Part shown: piece after piece, positions 1 to 11,887 of the stretch | Layout of the letters: each line of letters opens with the position of its first letter | Position numbering within the stretch: the stretch's first letter is position 1 | Source: Chiua virens | Taxonomy: Eukaryota > Basidiomycota > Agaricomycetes > Boletales > Boletaceae | Direction of reading: 5' to 3' | Length of the DNA stretch: 64,000 nt | NCBI GenBank assembly: GCA_019787685.1 | Contig: JAHNUO010000005.1 | Location: forward strand, 1,798,001-1,862,000 | Translations under genes and position numbers: made by a program | The notes under the pieces: generated by a model | The model's database searches: none | Told to the model about the DNA's origin: nothing | Seen by the model: the letters and a program-made list of their open reading frames with translations, nothing else

Positions 1-619
1 GAGCGTGGCTGCCAAAGTGACACGCGATGCGTGCATCGAGGGGTGGTGTTTTGAAGAACTCGAGGACGATGAACGCGAGAGCACACCCAAAGGGTTTGGA
101 AGGGAATTTGGGAGCGGGTACCCTTCCGGTATGTGGTCATTCCATTTGTCGTGAATCAGGTCGAGTGAAGTTGGACCTTATGTCCAGACCCAAAAACGAA
201 AGCTTGGCTCGAAGAATCGCTCGAGAAAACGTTTGGGTTCCCTTCTGTGGCGCGATTCTCATGGACTACCGTCAAAGTTATCCTTGAAAAGTCGGCACAT
301 CCGATCAAATGGTGTGTTGTTATTGTAGATCGTCCCCGCATTAAATTTGACTGGCAACAGGAACGACGAAGGGCAAGATGCGCTCGTCATGACGTTCGGC
401 AGTGGTCAAGGCAGAGACAAGGATAGAAATCTTGTTACGCGAGACCTGTGCCTTCGAAGTGTGGGCACGCTGTGATTTACGATACACGGGTACAAATACA
501 AAACCCTGTCTTTTATGGCGCAATCATGAACTAGTATTGACCAGATTGCGACAAAGCATTCCTTGCGCGCTGTTCAGCTGCGAGGAGGTGAGCGATATCT
601 TGTTACCCAAACGGTTCGT
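1..619. other. No gene recognised at left edge
   Basis: Short overlapping open frames occur on both strands but none resembles a known family or shows a convincing exon chain. It is probably the 3' flank of the CipC-like gene plus intergenic DNA, or the tail of a gene cut by the window edge. Confidence 0.4.
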
Positions 620-1061
620 CTATTTAAGCTCACCGTCTTGCTTGAGGCGGTGTTTATCGTATGCGTCTAAACCCTTTGTTTCCACGAGACGGTCGATGTA
701 GCCGCCCGAAAACGCGGCCCTGCGACGAGAAGTGAAACCCTTGTCAGCGATGCACGGATGTGCGTCTTACAGCAGCTCAACGGCCTTTTCATGATTGACA
801 GGTTTACCCTGAGTTTTGAGGTGATGCTCGTATGCTTTCGCCGCCTAATGTTACATCACGAAGTAAGTGTTGGACCTGGAAATGAGCGAGGTTCTGCGTG
901 CCTCGTACGAAGCTGCAGCAGCGATGAGTTCATGTGAGAGTTTGGCGGTGTGTCCGCCAACGACCTGGTGGTTGACAATGGATCAGAGCGCCGTCGTGGT
1001 TCAGGGTGTCCTGTACCTGAGAGTAGGCTTGGGCTTCATAAGAGGAGTCGTGGAAGAACAT
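620..1061 (-). CDS. CipC-like (DUF3759) stress/antibiotic-response protein
   Basis: A small cytosolic fungal protein of the CipC type, a family first noted as induced by concanamycin; its biochemical role is unknown. I assemble four exons, complement(620..719, 772... ending 771..844, 902..964, 1017..1061), giving about 93 aa with every junction in frame. Family hallmarks are the MFFHDS start, the KLSHELIAAAASYE segment, the AAKAYEHHLK helix, and the C-terminal AAFSGGYIDRLVETKGLD block. Introns are 52, 57 and 51 nt long. The second intron appears to begin with GC instead of GT (GC-AG) at 901. The gene is divergent from DIS3 with only about 112 bp between the start codons, so the two probably share a promoter region. 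Confidence 0.8.
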
Positions 1062-1173
1062 GTTGGTTGTGTAAACGGTGGAGTCTCCTAAAGTTAATGT
1101 CAGTACGTCAATAGCATCCGGTTACTGTGGGAATGTTTGCGAGGACGCGTTCCTCCTACCTCAGCCATTCAAA
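1062..1173. promoter_or_regulatory. Shared divergent promoter region, CipC-like / DIS3
   Basis: This is the 112 bp gap between the divergent start codons at 1061 (-) and 1174 (+). No TATA box or other named element stands out. Its role as a bidirectional promoter is inferred from position only. Confidence 0.4.
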
Positions 1174-4100
1174 ATGCCGCAGATAACAATTCTGAAGCGT
1201 CCGCGTGAAGAAGCAGTCGTAACCCAGCGCAAGTTTTTCAAAAAGACGACCAGAGGAAAAGTCATCAAAGGTTTGCATACAAGTATCTTTCTGACATTAG
1301 GTTAAGCTTTCATCAGTACTACGAGAACGCTACCTTCGCGATGATATATACTGTGGCATCATCGCGTGTCGGATCTGCACTGGCGTTGTCAACCCCATCT
1401 TGCCCTCTGCAGGCGATTCCACTCACAAGCAATTCACGACTGGTCACTATGTTCTGCCGGATACCAACATATTTCTGGCTCAGGTCGCGTCACAGAACCT
1501 TTTTCGTCGTGTCTTGTGTTCACCACAGTTTCTTCTAGATGGATCTGATAGAATCTCCTACCTTTAATCCCCCAATCATCTTGCTCCAAACGGTCCTGGA
1601 GGAAGTCCGACACAGATCTCTACCACTCTACAATCGCCTCAAGACGCTCGTCAAGGCGGATGACAAGAAGATTTGGGTGTTTTATAACGAATTTAGATCG
1701 TTTGTGTCCCTGTCCGTTTTCTTCTTCTATTGCTTACTCTAATCAGAGGAACTGCTGTCGTGGCAGAAGAAAACGAGTCACCCAACGATCGCAACGATAG
1801 AGGTGGATCTGGACTTGTTCTCCGCCTTTCGACCGCATTAACTCGTTCATAGGCATTCGGAAAGGTGCAGAGTGGTATAACACCCACATTTCACTTGCCT
1901 GTCCCCCCGTTCGCGGTCAAACGCGCAAGATTCCCCAAGTTATACTTCTCACCGACGATGTTGCGAACCGACACAAGGCTGAGGCTGAAGCCATACCGAC
2001 CGTTTCAAGTTGAGCCCTTTCCTATAATCTGTTTCGTCGATTTACGTCTCGAACAGTCCGTCAATACATCGAAGGGATGCAGGAGGCTGAAAAACTTTTA
2101 GATCTGCTTTCTGCCACAGGTAAGGACGATGTTGGACAGACTAAAGCTGGGACAACTACACGGACGGCCCTCTATGCCAATGTATGCGCAATCCAGTCGG
2201 GTGGAAACGGAGTTCAGGCTGACTGTACTTTAGTACCTTCCCACTGCTATGCTTCTGGCTGGTGTTAAAGCTGGGGAACTCCATCAAGGGCATTTCAACG
2301 CAAACCAATACAATTATCTAGAGGTTCGTTTTCATACAGCTTGATTGATCAAGCTGTGACGTTTGGGATGACATTGTTTGCCAGGGAACTGTACCGGTCC
2401 CAGCTTTCACGAAGCCTGTCCTTTTAGTCGGCAGAGAAAATATGAATCGCGCTGTTCATGGCGATATCGTGGTCATCCAAGTCTTCGATGAGAGTGAATG
2501 GAAAGCTCCGACCGACGAAGTGGTCGACCAAGAGGGTATGTCTTGCGCTATTGCGGTCTCGTCACATCCAAGTCTTGATCATCATACCTTCAGCCACCTT
2601 GAAAAATGATAATGCAGAAGACTCAGAAGAAGAATCAGACGGAGATGATTTCAAACTTCGCGAAGAAACGAGAGCACTCCAGTCCGTTCATGCCAAAAAA
2701 GGTTTCGCTGAAAAGCAGCCAACTGGACAGGTTGTCGGAATTATAAAACGCAATTGGCGCGCGTGCGTTTTTACTCCACTGCCAGCTTCCTTGGTTTCTC
2801 ATCGTAACCGTTGTTTCTCTAGTTATGTGTGCCATCTTGATACTGCGTCCCTTCCATCGACGGCTTCAACGTCGCTTTCTACTCAAACTGTCTTTGCCCT
2901 CCCGCTTTCCAGATTGCTCCCTCGTATCCGACTTCGAACTCGCCAAGCCCCCGCACTTCTCGGGCAAAAGATTCTCGTGACCATCGATCGATGGGACGCG
3001 CATTCACGGTATCCAGAGGGCCATTTAGTTCGCGCGCTTGGAAAAGCAGAGGACAAGAAACAGAACAGGAAAGCCTTTTGCTGGAATTCGAAGTGCCTTA
3101 TCGACCATTTGGAAAAGCCATTTTGATTGTTTGCCTCCTGAAGGTGACCAGTGGGTTGTGCCGCCCAAGGACCCGACCAACGCAATATGGCGAGATAGGA
3201 TGGACTTGAGGGATTTGGACATTTGTAGTATCGATCCGCCAGGTGAGTGTCTAGCTATGAAAAAAATAGTGGGTTGACGTGTGTTACCGCAGGATGCCAG
3301 GATATCGATGACGCCTTACATGCTCGCCGTCTCCCTAATGGCCTTATCGAAGCCGGTGTCCGTGAGTACTGCTACTTGAGACTTGTCGATGTATTCAATC
3401 ATGATCTATAGACATCGCGGATGTCTCTCACTTCGTACATGTCGATACCCCCATGGACAGCGAAGCTGCCTCGCGCGGTACGACTGTATACCTGGTAGAC
3501 AAACGTATCGACATGTTGCCAGCGCTTTTGGGCACGAACCTCTGCTCCCTCCGACCACACGTTGAAAGACTGGCGTTTAGTGTGATATGGGTAAGTCCCT
3601 TTAATCGGTCATGTACACGGGCACTAACGAATGACTCTAGCAACTCACCGACTGACGCGGACATTATCAACGTCAAGTTTGCAAAATCCGTAATCGCCTC
3701 GAAAGCGGCATTTGAGTATGAGGAGGCCCAAATACGCAAGGACGACCCGTGAGCAGTTCCTTTGACGCATATAGTTGTGTGGCACACTTAGTTTGAATTG
3801 CATTAGGAATCGTACTGACTCGATCACGCAATCCATCCGCCTTCTCAACGCACTTGCCGTCAAACTCAAGGCACAGCGTATGGCAGCTGGCGCGTTGAAT
3901 CTCGCCTCTCCGGAAGTGAAAATTCACTTTGGGTCTGCCTGAGTCCTCGGATCCCATCGATGTCGAGCAAAAAGAGCTGCGAGAGACAAATAGCTTGGTT
4001 GAAGAGTTCATGTTGCTCGCCAACGTGAGCGTAGCCAAGAAGATCGACGAAGTATTTCCGCAGACCTGCTGTTCTGAGGTACGTGGTGCCATCTTATGGA

Positions 4101-5100
4101 TTGAGGACGCAATGTTGACTTCGGATTTGACAAGACGCCATTTACCGCCCCCCAAGACGAATTTCGAGAAGCTCCAGATGTGCTTCTAAAACGCAAGGGA
4201 TTCAAGCTCGATGTCTCGAGCTCGGGGGCACTGGCGGCCTCGTTGGATGAATGCATCGTGCGCGTGCAACCCATCCATTCTTTCCGCTGATTTCTCACGA
4301 TAACTTGACCTAGGATCCATCGGCACCCGCGTTCAACACCCTCGTTCGTATCATGGCGACTCGATGCATGCTGTCGGCCGAATATTTCTGTTCTGGAAGT
4401 ATGTCCAGAGATACGTTTGGTCACTACGGTCTTGCGAGCCCGATTTACACGCATTTCACGAGTCCGATTCGGAGATATGCCGGTGAGTCTCCACGTCCAT
4501 GACGATGACACATCCCAACTACCGACCGTCCCGTCAGACGTCCTCGCACACCGTCAACTGGCTTCCGCCATCTCCCACACCCCACTGCACGCCTCGCTCC
4601 ACTCGAAATCCAACGTGGAGCGCATCATGGACATGATCAACCGACGGCATCGGATGGCGCAGATGGCCGGACGCGCCAGCGTCGAGTTCTACGTCGGGCT
4701 CGCGCTGAAAGGCCGCGCGGAGGCGCTCGTGAAAGGGAACGGTGGTTCGGAAGGGATAACGGAGGACGCGTTCGTGATACGGACATTTAGGAATGGTGTG
4801 GGGGTGTTTGTGTTCCAGTGCGTCTGTGTCCTTGAGGTGTGTTGGGGTGCTGACGGTCGTGCGTGATCTAGGCTCGGACTGGAAGGCCTCGTGACGTTCA
4901 AACGTGACTGTCCAGTTCGATGCGGAGAATTACACCGTCATGGTACCGAGCGGGGATGGTCGCTGAGGACGCCTGCGCCGGTTGCGATATCGGTGTTTGA
5001 CAAAGTCAAGGTCAGGATCGCGGTGGAGAAAGATAAGAACACGCAACGTGGACGCGTCAAGATGACGCTTATGAGCCCCGTCGATTCGAGAGGGTTATAG
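1174..5100 (+). CDS. DIS3: Exosome catalytic subunit DIS3/RRP44 (PIN + RNB nuclease)
   Basis: The processive 3'-5' exoribonuclease and endonuclease of the nuclear and cytoplasmic RNA exosome. In order, the exons encode the [15 protein letters not shown]-terminus typical of DIS3; a PIN domain ([10 protein letters not shown] near 1460, ending with [16 protein letters not shown] near 1945-1995); the linker [14 protein letters not shown]; cold-shock domains ([20 protein letters not shown] and [13 protein letters not shown], 2.3-2.5 kb); the RNB catalytic centre with [20 protein letters not shown] (around 3230-3350) holding the Asp cluster; the [21 protein letters not shown] signature (about 4420-4480); and a C-terminal S1 domain ending at the stop at 5098-5100. 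The start at 1174 is the first ATG in frame with the conserved N-terminus. At least eight short introns interrupt it. No broken exon was noticed, though I did not resolve every splice site. Confidence 0.92.
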
Positions 5101-5382
5101 AATAATCATGGATCGAAGTGCTCTGATCGAACGCAAAAGGACAGGTTACATGCCCACGCCATCTAACATCAATATAGAGATTTTCAGGTTACAACAAGTA
5201 TGCCAATCAATTAGTAAACCATGAGACCACGAAAGGAAAACGGAAATTGTAGAGAAAAGTGTCAATCTGAACGATAACCCTGAACTTTTGGGTCAAGCAG
5301 ACACCTTTCACCATGTCATTGATCATGAAGTTCACGAAATTCGTAGACTGCGAATTCATCTCGTCATAATCCAGTCACCACA
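5101..5382. other. Convergent 3' intergenic region
   Basis: The 3' flanks of DIS3 (+) and the DUF6533-type gene (-). Nothing else was seen. Confidence 0.5.
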
Positions 5383-7186
5383 CTAGTACTGGTCAACGTG
5401 ATTCAACGTCCCTTGGAACCATCTGAATGCTATCCTGTTCCCTCGTTCTGCCCTGCATCCACCTCTATGTTCACCGCCGCCTCGTTCTCCTCGCGACTTG
5501 CGAATACAATGCCCGATCTGGCTAGCGCCACGCTCGGATAGCGTCGATAAGCCAAACCCAGAGTCAATCCCGCCCCCACGCCGGCCTTGAATGTCATGCG
5601 CGTGCAATTCCCGTATGCTTATGACGAATCGAGGGGTGAGAGTGAAAATGGGCACATACTGCGCCAAATACACTAGAAAATGCAGCCCATTGTCGGATGA
5701 AAGCCCTCCCCAGTTGTTGTACAATATGTTAACTATGTTCTGCAGGAGGTAGCTATGATAAGAAATTACCATTAGCCATATCTAATGCGTTTTGTAGCAT
5801 TGGCAGTAAAGAGGACCGAAGATAGACACATACGCAAGGAAGTAGAGGATACCCTGCTTGACGAGTATATTGATGTATCGGTTAAGTTGCCACTGCTTTG
5901 ACACGCGGTACATTTGAAGTGACTGCCTCACAAACTGGATGATTGGAAGCATGGACAAGATTAAACTAAAGAGGATTTGCACAGCGTAAGCCACTTGTGC
6001 CAAGATGATTGCTCCAAGGGGCGCGGTCGCCGCGAGCGTGCAAAATGAATTATTCCTATATTTTGCTGGTGACCCCTGACCATTGTTAGTGTGGCATACA
6101 TTCGATGAAAGATGTCTACACATACATAAAGAATTCTTCGGATCGCTGGTGAAGAAATAATGTGCTGCGGTGGAGAGGACTTCAACGAAAAAGAAGACAA
6201 TGAGTATACATAAGATTGGCCTTGATCGATTGTATATTGCCCATACGCGCAAGATCATTATGACTGTAATTCCAATTGTAGTTTCTAATTTTTCATCCAA
6301 GCTACATAGCTACTCACAATCGGCGGCGCCAAAGAAAAAGAAATATGACCATTGCATGGTAAGAAACACAATTTCACCTTGAAGTGTTTGTGAATGGAAT
6401 GGAGAAGGTGTTTTGAGTGAACACTCACACCTGTCAAGCGGATATCAGTTGACAATAAGCGTGAGTGAAATCAAGGCAGTACTGGTACGCACATCTGAGT
6501 ATGCAGTAATATTCATGTCAGCACCGTCATCGATGATTGGTGTACGAAGCATACCTCTTCAGTACCAGGTACAAATGTGGTTCCATCTTTCAGTGTGGTC
6601 AAAATTGGATCAAGTCTGTATTTAATGACTCTAACTCACAGAGGGCAGCGCACCTGATAAACGGTCGGAGTTAGCATTTAGTAAATGCATTGCAACAACC
6701 ATAAGCTTACGCAACATTCAATAGGCCGCAATAACGAATCTGTGAAAGCACCGCTAGAGCCTATACTCAGGCTAGTGAACTAGAAGTTTCGGTACACACG
6801 AGAATGAACAGCGTCGACACCCAGGTCCACGGTTTGCTCTGTTATCTCATCAGGGATACGTCAACTCCATGAATGGGCATGCACTGACCCAGATGTATTT
6901 AATCTTCATAGATTAACGATCAGGGAACCATTCACGCATGATATTGGAAAGCACATGAACTATACCTCTTTCGGAAAGACGAGGACTTAGGATGCGTGAG
7001 TCTGTGCCTCACAATGGAACAGTATCGATAGCTTACCGGAATCATATACGACGGCAGTGATGATGGCGACTGCAAGAAAGTTGAAACCTTATGAAATTGA
7101 TCATCACGAGTGCGGGAAAGCATACGAGACACATAGTTATTCCACTCCATGGCAATGAGAGATGGCTCCTGGTCTGCCGAGGGCAT
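5383..7186 (-). CDS. DUF6533-type 7-TM membrane protein (copy 1)
   Basis: A predicted integral membrane protein of the large Agaricomycete DUF6533 family; function unknown, topology GPCR-like. Starting from the ATG at 7186, I can follow AIITAVVYD, then VLVFPKEV, then KIKYIWSKPWTWVSTLFIL and IRYCGLLNV, the usual N-terminal module split by tiny introns. Downstream are further TM stretches, ITVIMILRVWAIYNRSRP (about 6245) and ILCILIVFFFVEVLSTAAHY. The C-terminal part has TPRFVISIRELHAHDIQGRR and GIDSGFGLS, followed by a Gly/Arg-rich tail to the stop at 5383. No disabling change was noticed. It has two same-strand relatives in this window, at 20.1-21.4 kb (decayed) and 55.3-57.1 kb. Confidence 0.75.
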
Positions 7187-8642
7187 GGTCTTGAACGGAT
7201 TTAGACTGAAAGATCGAGAAGCGCGAGAGATAACTATGGGGTGTTCAGACCGATGGGTTTATAAGACCACTGAATTCAAGTTCAAGACGCCTGCATAGCA
7301 TCATGTTGAACATTGTGGGGCTGATGCGGCTGGGACCTGATGGACACTCATGCAGTAGTTCGAACCCACCTTCCGGAATGCCCAGCATGAGTGGCGGAGA
7401 TAAGCTGAGATTTCTTGGCTTGCCTAGAAGACGTGGTTCCGTATCTTCACAACGAATGGTGCACAGGCGTCCGATCTCCTCGTCACCAAAATAGGTTAGC
7501 TGTTTTTGCTACCGTATGGGGTTTCTCCCTCACGACACTCCAAGGACCCGGTGGCATGGGTTAGACCTTGGTTCTTCCCCAGTATCCTTCTCAGACCCGT
7601 TGTCAACCTGAAGCTGTGCACTTAAAGAAGCAGTCTGCGGCGACCGGGCATGGCTTGGATCGATGCGCTGCGCGGAGATAAGTGATCAATCAACACGCCT
7701 GGAAGCGAGTGAGGCTCACTGCTCCATGCTGCCTGACGCGATTCGTTACGCAATGGCTAGGCCAGAGAAGATCAAAGGCTGTTCATCGTCGCCAGGCTGA
7801 TGTTGGCCACCAAGAAGTACTTCGCCCATTATTGGCCTGCGGTGGTACGCTCTCCGCAATATCCCGAAAAACAACAGGAGCACATGCCGTCCATCACTTC
7901 TGGACCATCTATCCTATCTCGAACAACGATGGGTGGCTTACAAGAGTTCAATCTCCCGCAACTGTGTTGGCTGGACTTGACATCCGTTACGATGCATGAC
8001 GTGACGCTGTAGAATTAAAAAAGTATGGCTAGGGTGAAACCCGTTATTGTTGGTGATCGTGCTTCTTGGTGGATATCTACGTGCAAGGTTACTAGTCGCC
8101 GGGACAGCACTTTTTGAACACATGGTGCCCGATGTGCCGGTGTGTTCCGAACGGCTATAGGGCTCATGCGGCTGGAATGGGCGGTGATAAGTTAGGTCAC
8201 TCAGCTGGCTAGAAGCGTGAAGGTTTCTTATCGTTTTCGTCCGCTGCACTACGACCCTTCCGTCACAATGAGCGTTGCTTGCGTCTACGACCTCATATAC
8301 AAGATACGGGGTAACACAGCTGGTATTCACCTCGAACAACGATGAGCCACGAAACAGCTCACCAGAGCAGCCGTACCAGCTGAACTTAGACACGGATTAC
8401 GACGCAGACGGGGCAGCGGAGAATCAGAGAATATTTGATATCCATGAAATCCATAGGATGTATGGCGTAGTTGGAGTTCCACGCGCTTTTGTCCTGTGAC
8501 GTTGATTGTTGACCGAAATCGAAGGCACAAACTGCCCTTCCATCAGTATCAGTATTAACGCACCAAGGGTTACGTGACTGTGCACTACTTGTGTCACGTC
8601 TGTCACGCGTCCTCATCGTGCTCGACTACGACGACAAAGACA
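7187..8642. other. 1.4 kb intergenic region without a recognisable gene
   Basis: Only short frames on both strands. The words 'ctcgaacaacgatg' near 7918 and 8331 and 'catgcggctgg' near 7323-7331 and 8164 recur loosely, which may reflect an old internal duplication. No family is recognised. The right end is the 5' flank of MED8. Confidence 0.4.
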
Positions 8643-9455
8643 ATGGCAACTCCACAGCTCGACTTTAATCCCAACACACTACCCGTCGCGCAGCTTGAAT
8701 CTCTACGATTCAAAGCCAACCAGATTATCGAGTCTATCCAGGTTTTGCAGCGCACCATCGACGCTGGCGGACTGCCGGCGATGCCACCCTGGCCAGACAT
8801 CCTGTCCAAGTACAATGTCATTCTATCTCAGACACATAGTTTTTATTCCTCGCTAAGCTCACCGCCATCTACGACACACTCCCAGCAGCTGTCCAGTCCC
8901 TACGAGAACATCGCACTCCACCCAGGCGTCCCCATGACCGACCTCCAGCTTGATAATGATCTGATCCCACTCATGCGCAATCAACAGACAACGGACGTGT
9001 TGAGGATGGAAAATGCCACTGTTCGTCGCCTTGCCGAATGCATGTCCACCCGTGGGGCGATTGCCACCAATAGTCTGGACGGCCAGGCTAATCAACCCTC
9101 GAGCGGGTTCGGCACGGGGTTGAGGCAGAGGGTCACTTACGAAGACGTCCTCCGCGAATGCGCAGAAATACGAGGCGCGCACGATCACCGTGTCGAGCGT
9201 GCAGTCCGTGCGGTGCTCATGTTGAGGGACAAATTCGAGTGGAAACAGCGCGTCGAAGTCGAAGAACCAGAGCCAGAGGAACTCGAGTGGGACCCGCGTG
9301 TACACCAGAAAGATGCGCATACCGATAACCAAGAGATGGCGGATGTCGAGGGGCAGAGCAGTGACGAGGAAGAAGTCGTCGAGGGTGAACTGGCCGGTGA
9401 CGATGGTCAATCACCCACGGACGTCGAGATGGCACTGGCCAGCGAGAGTCACTAA
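8643..9455 (+). CDS. MED8: Mediator complex subunit 8 (MED8)
   Basis: A head-module subunit of the Mediator co-activator, acting in RNA polymerase II transcription in the nucleus. A single uninterrupted frame gives 270 aa from the ATG at 8643. The frame is open upstream to 8574, but the conserved part begins after this ATG. The N-terminal half matches the family: LPVAQLESLRFKANQIIES helix, the PPWPDILSKYNVILSQ segment and a YENIALHPGVP segment, then a helical LIPLMRNQQTTDVLRMEN region. The C-terminal third is acidic, rich in Glu/Asp (about residues 200-265), and looks disordered. It is followed within 130 bp by the convergent APH-like gene. Confidence 0.85.
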   Translation: MATPQLDFNPNTLPVAQLESLRFKANQIIESIQVLQRTIDAGGLPAMPPWPDILSKYNVILSQTHSFYSSLSSPPSTTHSQQLSSPYENIALHPGVPMTDLQLDNDLIPLMRNQQTTDVLRMENATVRRLAECMSTRGAIATNSLDGQANQPSSGFGTGLRQRVTYEDVLRECAEIRGAHDHRVERAVRAVLMLRDKFEWKQRVEVEEPEPEELEWDPRVHQKDAHTDNQEMADVEGQSSDEEEVVEGELAGDDGQSPTDVEMALASESH

Positions 9456-9580
9456 AGCGAATATGGCATTTTATTTCGATGTTTTAATAACATGGTGCGT
9501 TTTTCAGAATCTCCACGCATTCAGGCAAGATGCTCTTTGCCCAACGTACCGTTTCCTTCTGTGTTGTTGCTCCCTCTTCT

Positions 9581-10538
9581 TTATGCGCCGTCTCCTCTGC
9601 TAAGATCATCAAAGCTAGGTATACGGTATACCACGTCCTCTTGGTCTTGTGTCGCGGAAAACACGATTAGCGTGCCGTCCTCTTCGCCATCGAAATACCC
9701 TTCGCCTATCGCCGCGCTTGGTCCCGGCGGTAAGAACCATGCTTCCATCAACGGATCTCCCCAAATTGCGCGTCCAAACGTCGGGAGTATGTATGAAATG
9801 TCTGCTTCTCTGTCGTCCTCGCCTGCCAACGACACTATCACATCCTCTTCATTCCCCGTCACCCATATCAACCTCGGCATTTCCACATCATCGAACAAAA
9901 ACGACCCAATCGCGCGAGACAGCGAACGTCGCAGCTGGTCGACATCAATGTCACACGGCGTACTCTTGCGTGTCTCCGCATCGCCGCATACCCGTTCGAG
10001 AAGCCCTTCGAACTGTGACACAAACGTGTCCTGCCAACTGTACGGCGTCATGTCTTCTCCTTCTCCTTCTCCTTCCCCCTCCTCGCCCGCAGCCAACAAC
10101 GCCGCGAACGAGGGTACACTCGGAGGTTCTGGCTCCTTGTCCATCGGTACCCCAAACCAGTCGTTCGTGACCCCATGGAGAGCGCGGAGGTATGTACCCA
10201 GTCGCAGCCCGATCCGCGCGAGCTGTGTGGGTGAGAGCACGTGGCGGATAGATGCCAAGGACGTCGTGGCGGGTGAACGTGGAGAGGAACCGGGAATGCG
10301 GAGGAGTAGCCAGCCAAAAGGCCATTTCCCATCATTGCCTGAGACATCGTGCGCGACTGGCCGTGGGACTGGCACGGCGGTGTTGTCGAGGATCTTGGAG
10401 AGGACGATGGAGAGGGCAGGGAGTGTGATTGGTCCGGGAGGCGCCGTAGTCCCTGATTGGAGTGGGGATACCAGCAAGAGATACGATCTATCGGAATTGG
10501 ATAGTGTGATATGATAGAACGTCTGCGATGCCGTGTAG
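9581..10538 (-). CDS. APH/choline-kinase-like protein with degenerate catalytic motifs (5' end unresolved)
   Basis: Looks like an aminoglycoside-phosphotransferase-fold protein that has lost catalytic residues. The frame carries an N-lobe-like start (FYHITLSNSDRSYLLLVSPL), a KWPFGWLLLRIPG strand, the APH-type helix LSPTQLARIGLRLGTYLRALHG, and a C-lobe block where an HGD...N loop is expected but RLIWVTGNEEDVIVSL is read. Where a DFG/IDFG element is expected, ILPTFGRAIWGDPLMEA is read; the GRAIWGDP tail is typical of the family. Stop at 9581. The true start lies further 5' (no ATG at the open-frame limit); an acceptor just before 10538 suggests at least one more exon. An acidic Glu/Gly repeat encoded at about 10055-10085 is low complexity. 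The fold assignment is by motif reading, so function is uncertain. Confidence 0.5.
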
Positions 10539-11004
10539 CTGTTTCGATGATCACAAATGTACGTTTAAGTTGTTAGCAAAAGAAGTGTGCACATACTGGA
10601 CTCAGGTGAACTGCATACCTGTAGCTGGTGTGCTTAATCTCGGAGAATGAAGCGACTTGGACGCTCTGATTATCATCATTGCTGTTGATGACATCGTGCA
10701 CTTGTTCCAGGGTTACCTGCATCATGGTGGACGTAGATGTTTGAACACAGGTAACGGACCACGATAGTTGAGCGATGATAAGATAACATCAACATGCGTG
10801 GGAGTAAGCGTGCATGCACTAAAACCTGAATACTAGCAGTGTGATACACGAAAAGTCCGTCGACTAATCCAAGTTGGACTATCCGAGAACACAATGAGAT
10901 GTGTGATCCGAACCGTACTTCAGTTAATTGGTTGGATCTTGGTCCTCACAAGTCCAAAGGGAAGACGAGCAACCTTCGTTCATTGTGATCCAATTCCGTT
11001 CCCG
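10539..11004. other. Intergenic or unresolved 5' exons of the APH-like gene
   Basis: No convincing coding segment was found. Upstream exons of the minus-strand APH-like gene may lie here. Confidence 0.3.
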
Positions 11005-11626
11005 TTAGGGGAACCAAGGACACATTCTGCACTTCCTATCAGAAACGGCACGTCCATGGTCGTCGTCATCTTTTCTTTGGGACATAGACAAGGATGCATC
11101 GTAGTCGAAAGGCGTGGCCTTTTTGATCTCATCACGAATCACCGTCTCGTCGACGTCGGTATCTAGCGCTAGCACACGATACAGTGACATTTACAACAGG
11201 ATCAGATGAAGCTGGTACTCACCCCATTTGATAACAAGGATCCAACAACTTGAACATTAACCAATCCACAGATAAATGCCACTGTCACGCACACATCCTT
11301 CGAGCAATCCCCGAGCACATTAGGCGGTTAATCAAAGAGTGATCTCATACCGTCCACTTTGTCACGAGGTCAACCATCGCCAAGGTCAAGGGCATGTTCT
11401 GAGCGTCTTTCAGACGGACAAATGGCGTTGTCATCAAGGGCGTGTTGAAACCTATCCGGGAGGCAGTATATGACATCAGTATTATCGCGAGAATGGCTTG
11501 TATATCATAACGAACAACTCACCTGAAAAGCGATAGGACCATGCCTTGCGTTGCTGATAGCCGGAGCCCTATCATTTTTCCAGTAAAGTCATCGATAATG
11601 GCCGAACTGTTCAATGTACCAAACAT
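11005..11626 (-). CDS. Hypothetical small protein with one hydrophobic segment
   Basis: Not recognised. A chain of short exons can be read from the ATG at 11626 (MFGTLNSSAIIDDFTGKMIG), through NTPLMTTPFVRLKDAQNMPL and LTLAMVDLVTKW, then a hydrophobic segment VCVTVAFICGLVNVQVVGSL, and a charged tail DTDVDETVIRDEIKKATPFD to the stop at 11005. Introns with GT...AG ends fit between them (for example the one starting gtgagttgttcg and the one starting gtatgagatc). The hydrophobic stretch of about 20 residues could be a membrane anchor. It lies 260 bp downstream of TFB5 on the same strand. Confidence 0.45.
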
Positions 11627-11887
11627 GGCCTTCCTATTTGCGTTTCACGTATGGTATCGTATCCAGCGAAGAGGTCTCGAGGCCCGCCTTTCGCCCCGGG
11701 AATGCACTACAGGTAACTAGGTTCGAAATGCCGTGAAAGAACCACTGCAGATTCAGAATGTACATGCATGGCTGACATACTCGCTCTGAAGCAAAGGTAA
11801 GCCGAGTCCGCAGGAAATGTGTGGATAGCTCCAAGCTACTAAAGGAACGATTGCATCTCTCGAGGATGGATACACCCGCGAGGTGGG

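Noticed and set aside
10055..10085. Run of TCTCCT/CTTCTC-like repeats as a possible regulatory microsatellite
   Set aside because: It lies inside the APH-like coding frame, where it encodes an acidic Gly/Glu low-complexity stretch.
9492..10514. A 340-codon + strand open frame
   Set aside because: It is antisense to the APH-like gene, very Ser/Pro-rich, with no domain; the minus strand has the more protein-like motifs.
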